Of a stretch of DNA of 64,000 bases, positions 49,062 to 61,085 are shown piece by piece. The notes under the pieces are model-generated. The model saw nothing but the letters and a program-made list of their open reading frames with translations. It was not told the origin of the DNA and did not search any database. The stretch covers positions 25,558,144-25,622,143 of the forward strand of contig NC_066848.1 in the NCBI RefSeq assembly GCF_001640805.2, in the 5' to 3' direction. Each line of letters begins with the position of its first letter. Position 1 is the first letter of the stretch. This DNA comes from Lates calcarifer. Taxonomy: Eukaryota > Chordata > Actinopteri > Centropomidae. Made by a program: the position numbers and the translations under genes.

Positions 49062-51578
49062 GTAATAATAACATATAAAATAACATATTTTGGTGTTTCT
49101 TTGAAAGACTCTACACACACTCTCTCATACATAAGTCCTTATATATGCAGACATATGCAACACACACCCAGCAGCTGCAGCAGAAACTGATGTAATGAGT
49201 CCTGAATTTGGAAAATCAGTAAATCATACCTTCTATCTGAAAAGGATTGCTTAATATTTTTGTTCAATCATTTCACAGTCTTTTGAGATGTTCATTATTT
49301 TCTCTAACTTTTTCATGACATGTCATGATTGACAAGTTGAGGATGTCACAGCCCCTCCTCTCTCCCAGTTTCCCTAGTGTTTCTTGAGTCTGTTTCCTGG
49401 TTGGTCTCTGTTGTGTCTCCTGCCCTGTGTCTGTGTGTGTGTATGTGCTTCAACACGGGCATGGCACAGCACTGCTACCTGGCACACCTGTCTCCACTCA
49501 GCTCATCAAGCATCAGTAAGGACCCTGGTCTGACAGTCACTTGTCACCAGATTGCCCCACCGTGAGTCTCTGCTGCTTCCTGCCTCGAGTGTGGAGCTGC
49601 CTCTGCCCACCGGCTCAAGCTAACTGCTGCCTTCACCACTACATTCATCCCCCCACACTCACTGCTCCCCCAAGTCCCAGACATCCCCCTCTGCATTCCC
49701 TCAGTCCTCGGTTTATGAAATGAATGTACATGTAAGAGATTCAGTCAAAATTCAGGCCATCTCTTCAGTGAGCCCTCAAACATATCAATAAAAACAGTGA
49801 CCTTGACAACAGCAGCTGCATAAAAGTAATATTAACAATGACAACCATTATCATTATTATTATTATCCTGTTTTTTAGGATATAGAAGAAACAAATTGGG
49901 CTAAAATGGTTGACCTAAGTGTAATACAAAAAAAATATCTTGGGGCCATTTAATGTGTTCCCCTTGTCACATGCATGACCATGTGTGCGCTGAGTGTGTC
50001 TGTGCTGCAATCAAAAAACCTCAGGATTAATAATTTATTTCCTCTAATAGAATGATATATTTAATTATTTTAAACCAGCACAGACAGTTCAGTTTGTGCC
50101 ATTGCATCTGTGTGCTTCCACATCGTTTCAGTAATTTTATATGACCAAGAATATCCACAGTGAATTTGAGGAAATTGGACAATCTCCTGAAACATACCCA
50201 AAGTATTGAAGGGGAATTCTGACTGTACAGTGAAAATCATCCCCAGAGGATCAGCGAAAAAACAACAGGCCTATATTTTCTGGCAATGAAGCTGCCTGAG
50301 ATACTGTATCATGTTTTGCACCAGGGTGTTTGATGGATGTATGGAGAGATTGAGAAGGGCATATGTATATGTATCAGCACACACATGCACATTTCACGTC
50401 AAGCATTAGGATACTATGTATGCTATACACAACCACAGCCTCTGATGCTGGTCAGTACTAGGTCAAATACTTGGACAAACACAAGCTCTGCACACAAAGT
50501 GCACACTAATAGAATTATAAATCTGTGGAATTTTGGACGACACCAGTGACCACACTGTTACCAGCGTCTGCACCACCCTCCTCCCTGCTTCATCCCCCTT
50601 ATTGGGATATAAATATGAGGCACTCTGTCATTACGTGGTTTCCTGCCATTTCAACGCAGTTCTTCCCACCCACCAAAATGATACTGAATTAGGACTGTGA
50701 GGGCAAACAGGCCTGATGGTTATTTCCTTAGAGCTGCAATAAAAACCTCCTCCTCTCAGCTGTGGAGGATGAGGGATCAGATTTTGATTTCTTTGAGAGG
50801 TTTATATGCATGCCGATATGCAACCAAGGTATCTATTAATAAGATTAATACAAAAACAGATTCAGGAGTAGGAATTTTTGGACATCTTTTGGAATCCAAA
50901 AAAAGAGTCAGACAACCAGATTTTCCTACCATACATCTTCAACTGCTGAACCCATCTGCACTGGTGCTATTATAGTATAGAATTAAAGTGCTTTGTTTTT
51001 AAAGTGTGAAAGGCAACATTCAGGCAAAGCCTCAGGTTTGTCAGCTGTAATACATGAGACGGCTGGAGACAAAAACAGATTCACCACAGTCATATGGTCA
51101 TACTTTCAAAGAAAGCTTAGACATACTGCTACATATTGTGTAGTCTATTCCCAGGCTAAAAACATGAAGAATCTGTCCTAAAGAAATAACATAATTTCCT
51201 TAAACCCACTACCTGCTCAGCACCAAACAGCAGACAGAGTTAATGACCAACAGGTGAAGATAGTGATTTTTGATAGAGACCAAAAAAAGAGCTAAAAGAG
51301 ATGATATTGGACTTCATATTCATCAGGTGGACACAAATAAAACTCCAGATGAATGCTGATGTTTCTCTGTGTCTGCTGGATATGTGAAAAAGCTGTTGTC
51401 TAACATGTTCACCGCAACAACTCTGTAAAATAGTAATATGTCAGTGTTGTAATCACAAACCATATTAGGTCTCAGGAATAACAGGAGGTTTAGGAGGCTG
51501 TGATGTGTTAGATGATATCATAAAAACCTTTCTATGTGTGATGGTATTGTTTTTGACAGCTTTCTAATATGTTTTCAG
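49062..51578. other. ltbp1 intron, 2.5 kb, no cbEGF exon found
   Basis: A C/T-rich patch at 49340-49720 looks different from its surroundings and may be an old retroelement piece, but I cannot name it. I looked here for a cbEGF exon (D-x-D-E-C after an AG acceptor) and saw none. Confidence 0.6.
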
Positions 51579-51698
51579 ACATCGATGAATGTGTAAACAG
51601 GACAGTGTGTCCCTCTGGCATCTGTTTCAACGTGCCAGGAAGTTACAACTGTGGCTCCTGTCCTAATGGCTTCTTGGCACAAGGAGGCCAGTGTGTGG
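51579..51698 (+). CDS. ltbp1: ltbp1 exon: cbEGF 3 here, variant C-x-x-C type
   Basis: Phase 1-1 exon after TATGTTTTCAG and before GTAGGT. D-I-D-E-C-V-N-R-T-V-C-P-S-G is followed by N-V-P-G-S-Y-N-C-G-S-C. The C-G-S-C spacing, two residues instead of one, is found in two neighbouring cbEGFs of human LTBP1 as I recall, and this exon best fits the second of them. If so, the human third module has no counterpart between 49061 and 51579. NRT is a potential N-glycosylation site. A Tc1-like element begins about 40 bp after the donor. Confidence 0.92.
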
Positions 51699-51737
51699 GT
51701 AGGTCCAACACTGTGTGTGTATGTGTGCATGTGCACA

Positions 51738-52621
51738 GTTGCTTCAGGGAGTATCCAGACACCTCTGCTTTCTGCACACTTCATTGAAGATTTATTTTTA
51801 TTAAGTAATTAATTTAAATGTTTTGCCCATTGGTCTACACTCAATAGCCCATAATGACAAAGTTAAAAGAGAATTTTGGAAATGTATTAATATCAAAAAT
51901 GTCATTTCTCATTTACACAAGTACTCAGGCCTTTAATTCATTACTTTGTAGAAGCTCTTTTAGCAGCAGTTACAGCTTCTCGTCTCAAGCTTTGCATTCC
52001 TGGATTTGGGCAGTTTATCCCATTCTTCCTGACCGATCCACTCAAGCTCTGTCAGATTGGATGGGAAGCATCTATGGTCTGCCATCTTCAGCTCTCTCCA
52101 CAGATGTTCTATAGACTTCAGCTGGGCCACTCAAAGACAATCAAAGACTTATCCTGAGGACAGTCCAGTGTTGACTGTATACTTCATGTTATTGTCATGC
52201 TGAAAGATGAACTGTCACCCCAGTTTCAGGTCATGTGAACCAAAGAGCAGGTTTTCTTTAAGGACCTCTCTGTATTTGGCTGCACCCCCTGTCATATTCA
52301 CAAGGACATGAGTGTTCTGAGTGCAGTTAGAAGTGGTTTTATACACTTGCCCTCACCACAACTTTATCACAGAGGTCTACAGAGAGTTCCTTGGACTTCA
52401 TGACCTGGTGTTTGTCCCGACATACAGTGTGAATGCTGGGAACTTACACATACAAGTCTGTGCCCTCCTAAACTACATCCAATCGATTCAGTTTGCCACA
52501 AGGAGCACCACAGCAAAGGTTTGTCAGTTTGTAATCATGGATTACTGGGTCTAGACTGATGGGGAAAAAAGTGGGGTGTGCAAAAAGCTAAGGGGTCTGA
52601 ATACTTTCTGAAGGCACTGAA
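51738..52621 (-). mobile_element. Tc1-like transposon with internal deletion
   Basis: The right end AAGGGGTCTGAATACTTTCT is the reverse complement of a Tc1-type terminal repeat, and the left end GCTTCAGGGAGTATCCAGAC is a diverged partner. On the minus strand YREVLKENLLFGSHDLKLG, F-Q-H-D-N-N-M-K-Y-T, IEHLWRELK and FPSNLTELEWIGQEEWDKLP trace the transposase C-terminal half, including the second catalytic Asp and the Glu. The middle of the protein is missing and stops are present, so it is dead. It lies 40 bp past the exon at 51579. Confidence 0.85.
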
Positions 52622-53514
52622 TGTGTCTGAGACCTTATTGTAATACATGTGCTCCTTTGAATCATTACTGTGTCTTGAACTAAGTTGGACTTATGGGGGA
52701 CTTACATATTTTGTTGCATGTGCATATAAACAAATACATCATTCAGATATACACAGATTATGCACTCTGAACAGACAGAAAAAACCTCAAAATTATTGGT
52801 GTAATTTAGCCCCACCCTCCTTGTCTGCTGCACTCTCTGGACTTGTCTCTCGACTGACACGATTTACCACCAACATCAGACTACCTCCTCCTAGAGTCAG
52901 TTAAATCTAAACACACAGCATGTCTACTTACTGTATAATCTGAGTATAGATATGAAGTACTACCTCTTTTGCTGAATTCCAAGTACAAGGGCTTGATATC
53001 CTAGTTTTGAGTACAAGCACAATTACTTGAAACAAGCTTATCCATAATAGTGTCCATGTATTCCTAACACCTCAACTAGAAGCAGTCTCCAATCTTGCAA
53101 TAGTTTGATTAAATCCTAACCTCATGGTTCGTAATGTCTAGCCATCAGCACATGCAGAAATCAGGTCAGAAAACACAGGCAGAATAAAATACCCCACCAA
53201 TAAAAAGTAAAACCACTCAACCGTTCCAAAGAACACACAGTATAGGCCTGCATTTTCCTGGAAGTGCTGTTATTTCTACCAGAAACCAAAGGTGTTCCCA
53301 TCTCTCCTCTTTCAGACAGAGGGTTAGCTATGAGGTTCTGACTCTTCACACACCATGCAAGGCAAGCCAAGCCACAGTGGGGTGGCAATGGATGGTGATG
53401 GTAGCAAGAGGAAATAATTAGGCCGTGCAACAAAGTTCTTTATAAAAGTTAATAAACTAGCTCACAGATGTTTGCGTGATACTGCCAAACTTAGGGAAAT
53501 GTCACATCTCCTAC

Positions 53515-53560
<46 letters not shown>

Positions 53561-54649
53561 GAGGTGAGACTAAAGTTGCTCCACGTTTTGGTCATATCTG
53601 TCATGAATGGACAGCCCAGAGCTGGTGTTATGAGGTGTAGGTCCATTCTAAAATTTTATTTTGTTATTGACCATATTTTTATTGTAGACTTTCTCATTCA
53701 CCCACTTTAAGAGTTTAGTTTATTTCCTATTGCAGTGTTTGCTGATATAAATACAGACTCTAAATAAACCTGGAATATAATAAACACTGGAAAACCAATG
53801 ATTGTGTTTATACTGTTGAACAGAGTTCAGTGGAAATGCACTGATGACAGTGCCAAGATCTTATTTCATGCTCATTTGTGACTTTTGCCAGACAGTCAAC
53901 TTTTTAACGTTATTACAACTTCGGTTTTGTTTTTGTAACTCGGGCCATCAGCTCTATCTGCTAAAGTAACTTTGCACTCACAAAGTGAGTTGTGCTACTA
54001 GAGCAGACCAACATCAATAACGTGGTGTCTTGTTAGGTAAGTATACTGCTATACCTTATTTACCCCCGCACCCACTCCTCCAACTACACCAGTCAAATGC
54101 TGTCTCCACATTAATGCATCAATTATAATGACCCAGTAGTGTAATATATAATAAAACTGACAGGGTCTATTTTCGAACTATAATTTTGATATATAGCAGT
54201 GCTGCCACTTCTAGGATCTGAATGCATCCTCCACCACTGATAAACACAAACCTCTCTGGCTTTGCAGCTGCAAATGTAATTTCATTATTTAATGTTATGT
54301 TCATCTCATGATCTCCTCTTGAACTGTTTCTTCCTCTTGCTTCTTACCTAAAGCCCTCAAGCATTCACTGTAATTCGATCAGCTCTCAACATTGTGTGCG
54401 ACTCAGATTCTAAATCAGAAGCCCTCACTGCTTCCACAGTATGTGTCAGTTATTCAGAGCAACTTGGTCATTATTATTTGCAAGTTGTTTACTAAATAAA
54501 TTAATATAAATATGAACTTACCAAGAGAATTTACTGCACTCAGCACATTATTTACTCTTCCAACAGCTAAGATGCTGTTAAAATTGTGTGAAAAATCTGT
54601 TGCTTTCTGTCTCTGTGATGTAACTGTTCCACTGTTGGTGTTGTTTTAG
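52622..54649. other. ltbp1 intron part, no exon found
   Basis: Two kilobases with one (GT)n tract at 53519-53559. I searched by eye for a cbEGF exon and saw none. Confidence 0.65.
53519..53559. repeat. (GT)n microsatellite
   Basis: About 20 uninterrupted GT units. Confidence 0.97.
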
Positions 54650-54772
54650 ATGTAGATGAGTGCCAGGATCAGCAGGTCTGCACCAGAGGCCACTGCCTGA
54701 ACACTGAAGGCTCCTTTACCTGTCAGTGTGGCCCAGGCTTCAGAGTGTCTGCAGCTGGAGACCAGTGTGACG
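54650..54772 (+). CDS. ltbp1: ltbp1 exon: cbEGF 4 of the central array
   Basis: Phase 1-1 exon after GTTGTTTTAG and before GTATGA. D-V-D-E-C-Q-D-Q-Q-V-C-T-R-G-H-C, N-T-E-G-S-F and SAAGDQCD give a complete calcium-binding module. It resembles the human modules ending SAAKDQC and GLGDHC about equally, so it could stand for either of two adjacent human cbEGFs. The intron before it is almost 3 kb and has no recognisable cbEGF exon. Confidence 0.93.
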
Positions 54773-55154
54773 GTATGATCCAGAGTACTATTAGTACTGT
54801 ATACATACAGAGCAAATTAAATGTTGGCAAACCCAATCAAAAGCTTTCCCTTGACCTGTGTCACAAAGGAAACAAAATGTTTACAATGGAAATGTAATTA
54901 TAACAACAACCGAGGGATTGTGCTGATAGACATTGATCTTGGTGATTGATGATAGTCAGAGCGATCACCAATAGCAGATGCCTTTACCAATGTCATTGAC
55001 TTGTTGAAATACTAATAGTAGCAATAGTAGCAGTTGACATGACATTTAATGCATACTTGTCAAGATCTCATTTGTCAACATGATCAAAAAGCATGATACC
55101 ATTCCTCTCTTAAAGAATAAACTGAATTTTAGGACTAATGTGTGTATGTTTTAG

Positions 55155-55280
55155 ATGTGGATGAGTGTGTAGAGGATGCTAGGCCCTGTGAGGCTTTAGG
55201 GGAGTGTGTCAACAGCATGGGCTCCTACACCTGTAACTGCCCACAGGGATACCAACAGATCAACGGCACCAGTTGCAGAG
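55155..55280 (+). CDS. ltbp1: ltbp1 exon: cbEGF 5 of the central array
   Basis: Phase 1-1 exon after TGTTTTAG and before GTGAGT. D-V-D-E-C-V-E-D-A-R-P-C has one residue more between its first two cysteines than its neighbours. N-S-M-G-S-Y and NGTSCR complete it; NGT is a potential glycosylation site. The position matches the human module ending DDNKTC as I recall it. Only 157 bp of intron separates it from the next exon. Confidence 0.93.
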
Positions 55281-55437
55281 GTGAGTGCTGGAGCAGTGAT
55301 ACATCCTCTCACCAACAGATGTGTTTCTGATTCAGGATTTAAACATTGTTATAGTGACATGATCTATGTAGTGCTACTTGGATGAATGAACACACGCATA
55401 CACAACTCTCAGCGGGTATTTGCCTGTGTTGTCCCAG

Positions 55438-55566
55438 ATGTTGATGAGTGTGTAGAGGAGCCAGAGTTCTGTTCCCCCCACGGAAAGTGTCTCAACACAG
55501 AAGGATCCTATCTGTGTGTGTGTGAGAGCGGATTCACTGCCAACCTAGACACACCCTCCTGTGATG
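55438..55566 (+). CDS. ltbp1: ltbp1 exon: cbEGF 6 of the central array
   Basis: Phase 1-1 exon after GTTGTCCCAG and before [30 protein letters not shown] and LDTPSCD form a complete module. It corresponds by position and by the P-x-G-x-C spacing to the human module reading GLCGPQGEC. Calcium ligands and the hydroxylation-type Asn are all present. Confidence 0.94.
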
Positions 55567-57620
55567 GTAATATGCAACAACACTGAAATGAAAAAATACA
55601 CACACACTGTTTGGGTTTCGTTAAATTGAGGAGTATTAAATATAATATCTAAGAAAAATCTCCTCGTTGTTTTCATTTAATTCTGACCTTTGGTGAACTG
55701 TTGGGATGGATAAACTGCCCAAGTTCTCCATTCAACCTAATTAAACCATATTCTATTCTTTTTTTAAATTTTTATTTTCAACAAATGCCATGAAAAGATC
55801 AAAACCAACAATGTCTTAGTCTCTTGCCGTGGTTCCTGCTGAAGAAGTAATTCTTAAGAACTTTGTCACAATAACATTTTTTTTAAAGCTTAGTAACTTC
55901 CTAAAACAGCTAGCCACTGTAGTTTTCAACAATTATTTAAACGGGAAGAATTTTCTGGGGATATTTGTCAGTGGTGGAATAAAACAGCTATATCTGACAA
56001 TTACTGTAACTTTACAAAAGTGACACACATTCACACCAGCTTAATGCTGTGATTGGTCAGCTGTGTGGAGGCATGGGTTTCTTCTCTCTCTAGTTCTCCT
56101 TTTTCATTCTTTATGCAGATATTTCTGCCACTTTTCATGTGAACAACCAAGTAAAACACCATGAAAGTCTTCCAGGAGAGAGATATATTGATACTAGCAT
56201 CTTATTGTTATACTGCTATGTTAAATATGAGGGATATTTATATACTAGTAGAACCATTCTCCAAGTCCAATAGACATTTTTCTATGTTCACCTAGATTTA
56301 CGATGTGAGTTGTTGACTGAACTAATATCATTATGTTTATATTACTATTTACTATACGAAGAGACTTAATTGTCTCATTTATCTGCTCAACCTGAAAGAC
56401 TGAGCTGGAAGAGTTCATACAGTCTTGGTTCCTCAGTGCCAGGGATAAATATTTCAGTGGAATCCTTAATTAAACATGCAGTGACTTTATTGGTGTATTT
56501 ATACTTGATGATGACAAATGATGCTTTTATGTAAACACTGAAGAAAATGTTTTAGTGTTGAAAGTGAAAAACAAAATGAAAGAATTTACATGTGACACAC
56601 ACAGTACTTTTTCCTTTATCATCATTTATTTTTATCTACATTCTTCTGTTTCTCCCCTCTATATCTCTTCCTTTTAAACAATAATAAAAGATGAGGAAAA
56701 AGTCCTCAGTTTCTTTCACATATGCTGATCTTATTTTCTAAACCATGGCAGGAGTGTTGGTCTCCGTGCCAGAGCTGTTTTTAATGCCCTCTGCTGCCTT
56801 AGAAAAAACAGAGCGAAAAGAAAAAAATGGGAGGAAAAGAAACAGACGGAAGCCTTTGAGCTGGCTGTCTAGACGAGGAGGAATATTTGTTGCTCTCTGC
56901 TTCATGATTTATGCAGAGGGCTCAGACTCAAGCCTATGTGTGTGTGTCTGAGTGTCTGCTTTTATGAAACCAGTTCAATAAGGAGAGATCAATTGGAAGT
57001 GTGTGACAATATATAGAGGTAGAAACAGAGGGAAGTTTTGGCAATTAGACTCTGATGATGAGAAGCATCTTATCCTTGAAAATAGAGAATAGGACAGGAT
57101 CCCCACAGTCTAGATACTGGTGCTGATCATGGAGTAGAGCCAGCGGGTGGATGGAGGATGGGTGGATGAAAACTGTCTCTTGAGACTTGCTGGAAGTCCT
57201 GGAGGTCACAGTGGAGATGGGGAGGAGGTGGTTTGCATATTGGAGGGCTGAAATGGACAGACAGAAATGAGGACTGACTGAGGAACCGTGAATGTGTGTG
57301 GGAAAGCAGAGGTGACAGAGAAAAGTAAAGTAAAACAGCAGGAGTCATTCACCCATAGAGGATCTTCTTTATTGAACTTTAGTCAAAGCTTCATGTAATG
57401 TATTTCTGTTTTTTGTTTTTTTTTACACCAGCTGCTTCAGTTTCAGACATTGTCAGTAATAATCCCCTGATTAATCCACTGCATTCACTTTCATCTGTTT
57501 GGAGCAGATAAAAATAAGGAAAATAATGGAAAACTTTGGAGAAATTTTATGTATCGCTGGAACAAATAACTTAAAGGAAGAGCATCTGACACTGTCTGGA
57601 TTTGTTCGTTTGTTCTCCAG
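55567..57620. other. ltbp1 intron, 2 kb, nothing else recognised
   Basis: AT-rich with a G/A-rich section at 56740-57340. An open frame of 68 codons at 56745 has no recognisable content. Confidence 0.65.
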
Positions 57621-57749
57621 ATATTGATGAGTGTGGCCTCAATGAGACTCTGTGTGGCCCTCGTGGTTTCTGTGAGAACAGACTGGGCTCCTTCCGATGC
57701 CTTTGTGACCAGGGCTACCAGGAGTCCCAGGATCGCCAAGGCTGTGTGG
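57621..57749 (+). CDS. ltbp1: ltbp1 exon: cbEGF 7 of the central array
   Basis: Phase 1-1 exon after TTGTTCTCCAG and before [31 protein letters not shown], and the tail QDRQGCV. It matches the human module with SHGFC and DGQGCV as I recall it. NET is a possible glycosylation site. All calcium-binding positions are filled. Confidence 0.94.
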
Positions 57750-58381
57750 GTAAGTATTGAAGTTTTGGTATAATATATATCAAGCTGGAGGTAATGTATT
57801 AAAGTGTATTTACATATGCCATGTATACAATTAGACCTCCACACTAGATCTTCATTTAACAAATGTAACATCTACAGTTGATGTCTACCACAAGGCAGTT
57901 TCCTCTACCAATTTCAGATGCTGGAATAATTTGAAGCTATATAGATGTAGGTGACGTTTTGCCCACTAGGGTTGGGTCTAGTGCTGCCTTCACTGGTAGG
58001 GTGGGGACATTAAGCTGCTGAGAGAGATTCTCCAGAGACAGTTATGACCTGCAATGCATGGGTCATGTGACAGTTGTGTCATGTGAAAGTTATCAGCAGA
58101 ACTGTACAAGAAAAAAAAACACGGACATGGAAAAAATCAGCAAAGTAAATCAACTGTTTTTCTGTAGTGTTTTACCTCTATTTTTAAGAAAGCAGTACCT
58201 TATCAGATATAATCATTACAAGAATCATCCAAAATAAAGTACACTGGTTATGGGAATAACAAACCAAATAAAAAAGAAGCTAACCCACTGCCTTCAAAAT
58301 ATATTGCATCACTTCCATCCTGAATATATTGCATCATTTCCATCCAGAATATTCAAAATAGACTAACTTGTAGTTAGTCTA

Positions 58382-58384
<3 letters not shown>

Positions 58385-58437
<53 letters not shown>
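58385..58437. repeat. (GT)n microsatellite
   Basis: About 26 uninterrupted GT units, in the same intron as an (AC)n run 520 bp downstream. Confidence 0.97.
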
Positions 58438-58441
<4 letters not shown>

Positions 58442-58951
58442 CTGTAATGACATACAGTATTTCTCAAATAAAGGCCTTTGGCCTTAGTTGTTTCTCTTTT
58501 TGAAAGCAACATTGCCAAGCAATCCCAACCAGGAATACATGGAACTAATGTTGAAAATCAGTGGTATTCTTCAAGTTTGGTTTGGATTGAGTCAGAACTG
58601 ATGGGTGCTGGTGGTTTCCCTGCCCCTGCAGCTCTCATCTAGTCAAATTTCCTCCAGCAGGAAGGACTGTCAGAGCAGACTTCCTCCTGCTGAACCCTGA
58701 TAGAAAACTTCCCCCACACACACTCCCCCTGTGGCTAACCCCACCAAAACACACACAAACACATTAAGAATGTTACCAGAACTACCACAATGCTCTCATT
58801 TATGTTTCTCAATATTGTATGTGCATTTCACACACACATCCCATCTGTCCTTTGGCAGTGCTACTGGGTCCCACCCAAGTTCAGTCTAGCCAGCTGCCTC
58901 CACTTCACTGCCAAACCATCACTGCACTGTGGCTAGTACAGATGGACTCAC

Positions 58952-58953
<2 letters not shown>

Positions 58954-58984
<31 letters not shown>
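58954..58984. repeat. (AC)n microsatellite
   Basis: About 15 AC units, complementary to the (GT)n run at 58385-58437 when both are on one transcript. Confidence 0.97.
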
Positions 58985-58989
<5 letters not shown>

Positions 58990-59029
58990 TGAAAACCAAC
59001 TGTAGATGTATACAACTAACCATCTAGAA

Positions 59030-59190
59030 CGTGTTGTCCTTCTGTCTTCGTTCTTCTCCATCTATTCCTCTGCTCTTATCAACCCATCTTTTCTGCTTTC
59101 CTCTCTCTTGTTCCTAATTTCACCTTCACTTCGTTCTCTCTTTTGTCTCCTCCATCCCTCCTCTTCTTCCTCTTCATTCTTGCTGAAGCT
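59030..59190. repeat. Pyrimidine-rich stretch
   Basis: About 160 bp with C and T in clear excess, e.g. TTCTGCTTTCCTCTCTCTTG and CCATCCCTCCTCTTCTTCCT. Confidence 0.8.
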
Positions 59191-59714
59191 GTACAGCAGT
59201 ATTGTCAGTTGGACATCTTTCTTGTTGGGTTTAGCAACTGTTTCTGGATTCATATCAGTTGACTTAAAATGACTAAAGCCTGAAGGGAAGAAGTGACAGC
59301 TCAGCAGGGTTCCTGTTTGTCTCTCTGTGCTCTATTCAAGATGGAACACAAATATCATTGTTTTTCCTAATCATTGTCTGTTTAAACTTTTTTCATGTCC
59401 TCAAATCAGATAGTAGTTATTCTGTCTTCTGTTACAGAGACAGACCATCAGGGTTATTTAAGCAGTGTGTGTAAATCTGCTTCTCTCTGGTGTTTTGCTA
59501 CAGTTTAGCTCAAGACATAAAGAATTACAATTAATCTAAATATAATTACAATTGCAATATGGCCGAGCATTATCCAGATCATCAGAGCTGCATTTTTTTG
59601 TAAAAGGTAAATTGTAAACATTCCATCATAAGTGAAGCATTGTGGTGTTACAGAGAACATGTTTGATTTGTTTAGTACAGACTCCAACAAAAATTACATC
59701 ATCATCATTTTCAT

Positions 59715-60050
59715 TTATTCTTTACATTCAGTCATTCATTATCTATACCACTTATCCGTTGAGGGTCGCAGGGGTGCTGGAGCCTATCCCATCTGTCGTT
59801 GAGTGAGAGGCGGTGTACACCCTGGACAGATTGGCAGTCTATCGCAGGGCAAACATATATAGACAAACAACCATTCACATTCACATTCACACCTATGAGC
59901 AATTTAGAGTCACCAATTAACCTGCATGTCTTTGGACTGTGGGAGGAAGCTGGAAAATGCAGAGAGAAGACTCCAAGTTAGAACCCAGAGCCTTCTTGAT
60001 GTGGGGTGACAGTGCTAACCAGTGCTGTACCACTATGCCACACATCCACT
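59715..60050 (-). repeat. Abundant teleost dispersed repeat, reverse copy
   Basis: ATCTATACCACTTATCCGTT, GTTGAGGGTCGCAGGGGTGC, GAGCAATTTAGAGTCACCAA and TTTGGACTGTGGGAGGAAGC are the reverse complement of the sequence order at 42080-42455. Confidence 0.82.
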
Positions 60051-60865
60051 GGAAGACTACACCATTAATTTATATATCAGTACAGACTGATGCACTGCTA
60101 CAGTTTTTAGCCAGTACTGCTGTCTACCCAGATCATGTAATGGTTTACTCTTCACCTGAGCACGTGTGTTTTTCTTCCCACATACATATGTGGGAAGAAA
60201 ATACAAAGCAATACAATACTGCACTGATGCACTTAAGACATCATTTCCACCAAACTACCAGTAACTGACTCTCATCTGAATGAAACACCCATTTTTTGGG
60301 TCCTACATTTGTGCCTGCACTGTTACAAAAGAGAGGCTGTAAATATTCATGCCAGGAAGAACTTCTCCACAGGCCACAGAATCACAGATTTTAAAGGACT
60401 TTGCTCAACAAATGCTACTGTACATGTACACATTACATACTGTAACCTGCTTTGCCAAATGTAATGCATCACTCTAAAACCAAGTACTAAATAGTACAGT
60501 GAAAGATTCCTGCTTCAGACTAATGTTGCTGTAATCACCTCGACTACAGATTTTCACAACATAAATCATAGCATAAATCAACAGATGAATGTTTGTAGCT
60601 CATGAAAATACTGGCCCAGTAGATGCTCCTCTGGACTGTTGGAACCTTTGGGAGAACATATTTTATATTTAGCTTTGCTAAGTTTCACCCTGTTTGCAAC
60701 TGATCTTTTGAAGCTCTTCCAATAAACTTACAACTGCTGAACTATATGTTTGTATGCGACTACTGGATGATGCACATCATATGATTTCCTGAATGTGAAG
60801 AGGCTGATGAGCAGGCCAGTATATAACAATAATTATCAACATGCTCTTCTGTTCCTTTTCCACAG

Positions 60866-61003
60866 ATGTGAATGAGTGTGAGCTGCTGAGCAGTGTGTGT
60901 GGAGAAGCTCAGTGTGTGAACGTGGATGGTTCCTTCCTATGCGTGTGTCCTAGCGGCCAGGACTATAACGTCATGATCGCCAAGTGTGAGCCTGTTCCCA
61001 CAG
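60866..61003 (+). CDS. ltbp1: ltbp1 exon: cbEGF 8, last before the LAP-binding TB
   Basis: Phase 1-1 exon after CCTTTTCCACAG and before GTGACC. D-V-N-E-C-E-L-L-S-S-V-C-G-E-A-Q-C is almost identical to the human module preceding the LAP-binding TB domain. N-V-D-G-S-F completes the calcium site. After the last cysteine the exon adds only E-P-V-P-T, so the linker to the TB domain is shorter than the acidic linker I recall in human. Confidence 0.95.
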
Positions 61004-61044
61004 GTGACCCACCCTCACATTTTGTACAAATTAAAAATGTGTAA

Positions 61045-61085
61045 ATTTCCCCATTATGGGACTAATAAAGGATTATCTTATCTTA
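61045..61085 (+). repeat. Short retroelement tail, GGGACTAATAAAGG plus TTATC units
   Basis: GGGACTAATAAAGGATTATC then TTATCTTA ends like the minus-strand tail at 23434-23560. Only the last 40 bp are left. Confidence 0.6.

Noticed and set aside
48894..49132. Minus-strand open frames over a ltbp1 exon
   Set aside because: They are shadows of the cbEGF exon at 48936-49061 on the plus strand.
49377..49723. C/T-rich stretch that could be an exon or promoter
   Set aside because: No cbEGF or TB motif in any frame and no splice phase fit; more like an old repeat piece.
56745..56951. Open frame of 68 codons with basic stretch and hydrophobic end
   Set aside because: No family resemblance, low-complexity G/A-rich sequence, no splice-site context; probably chance.
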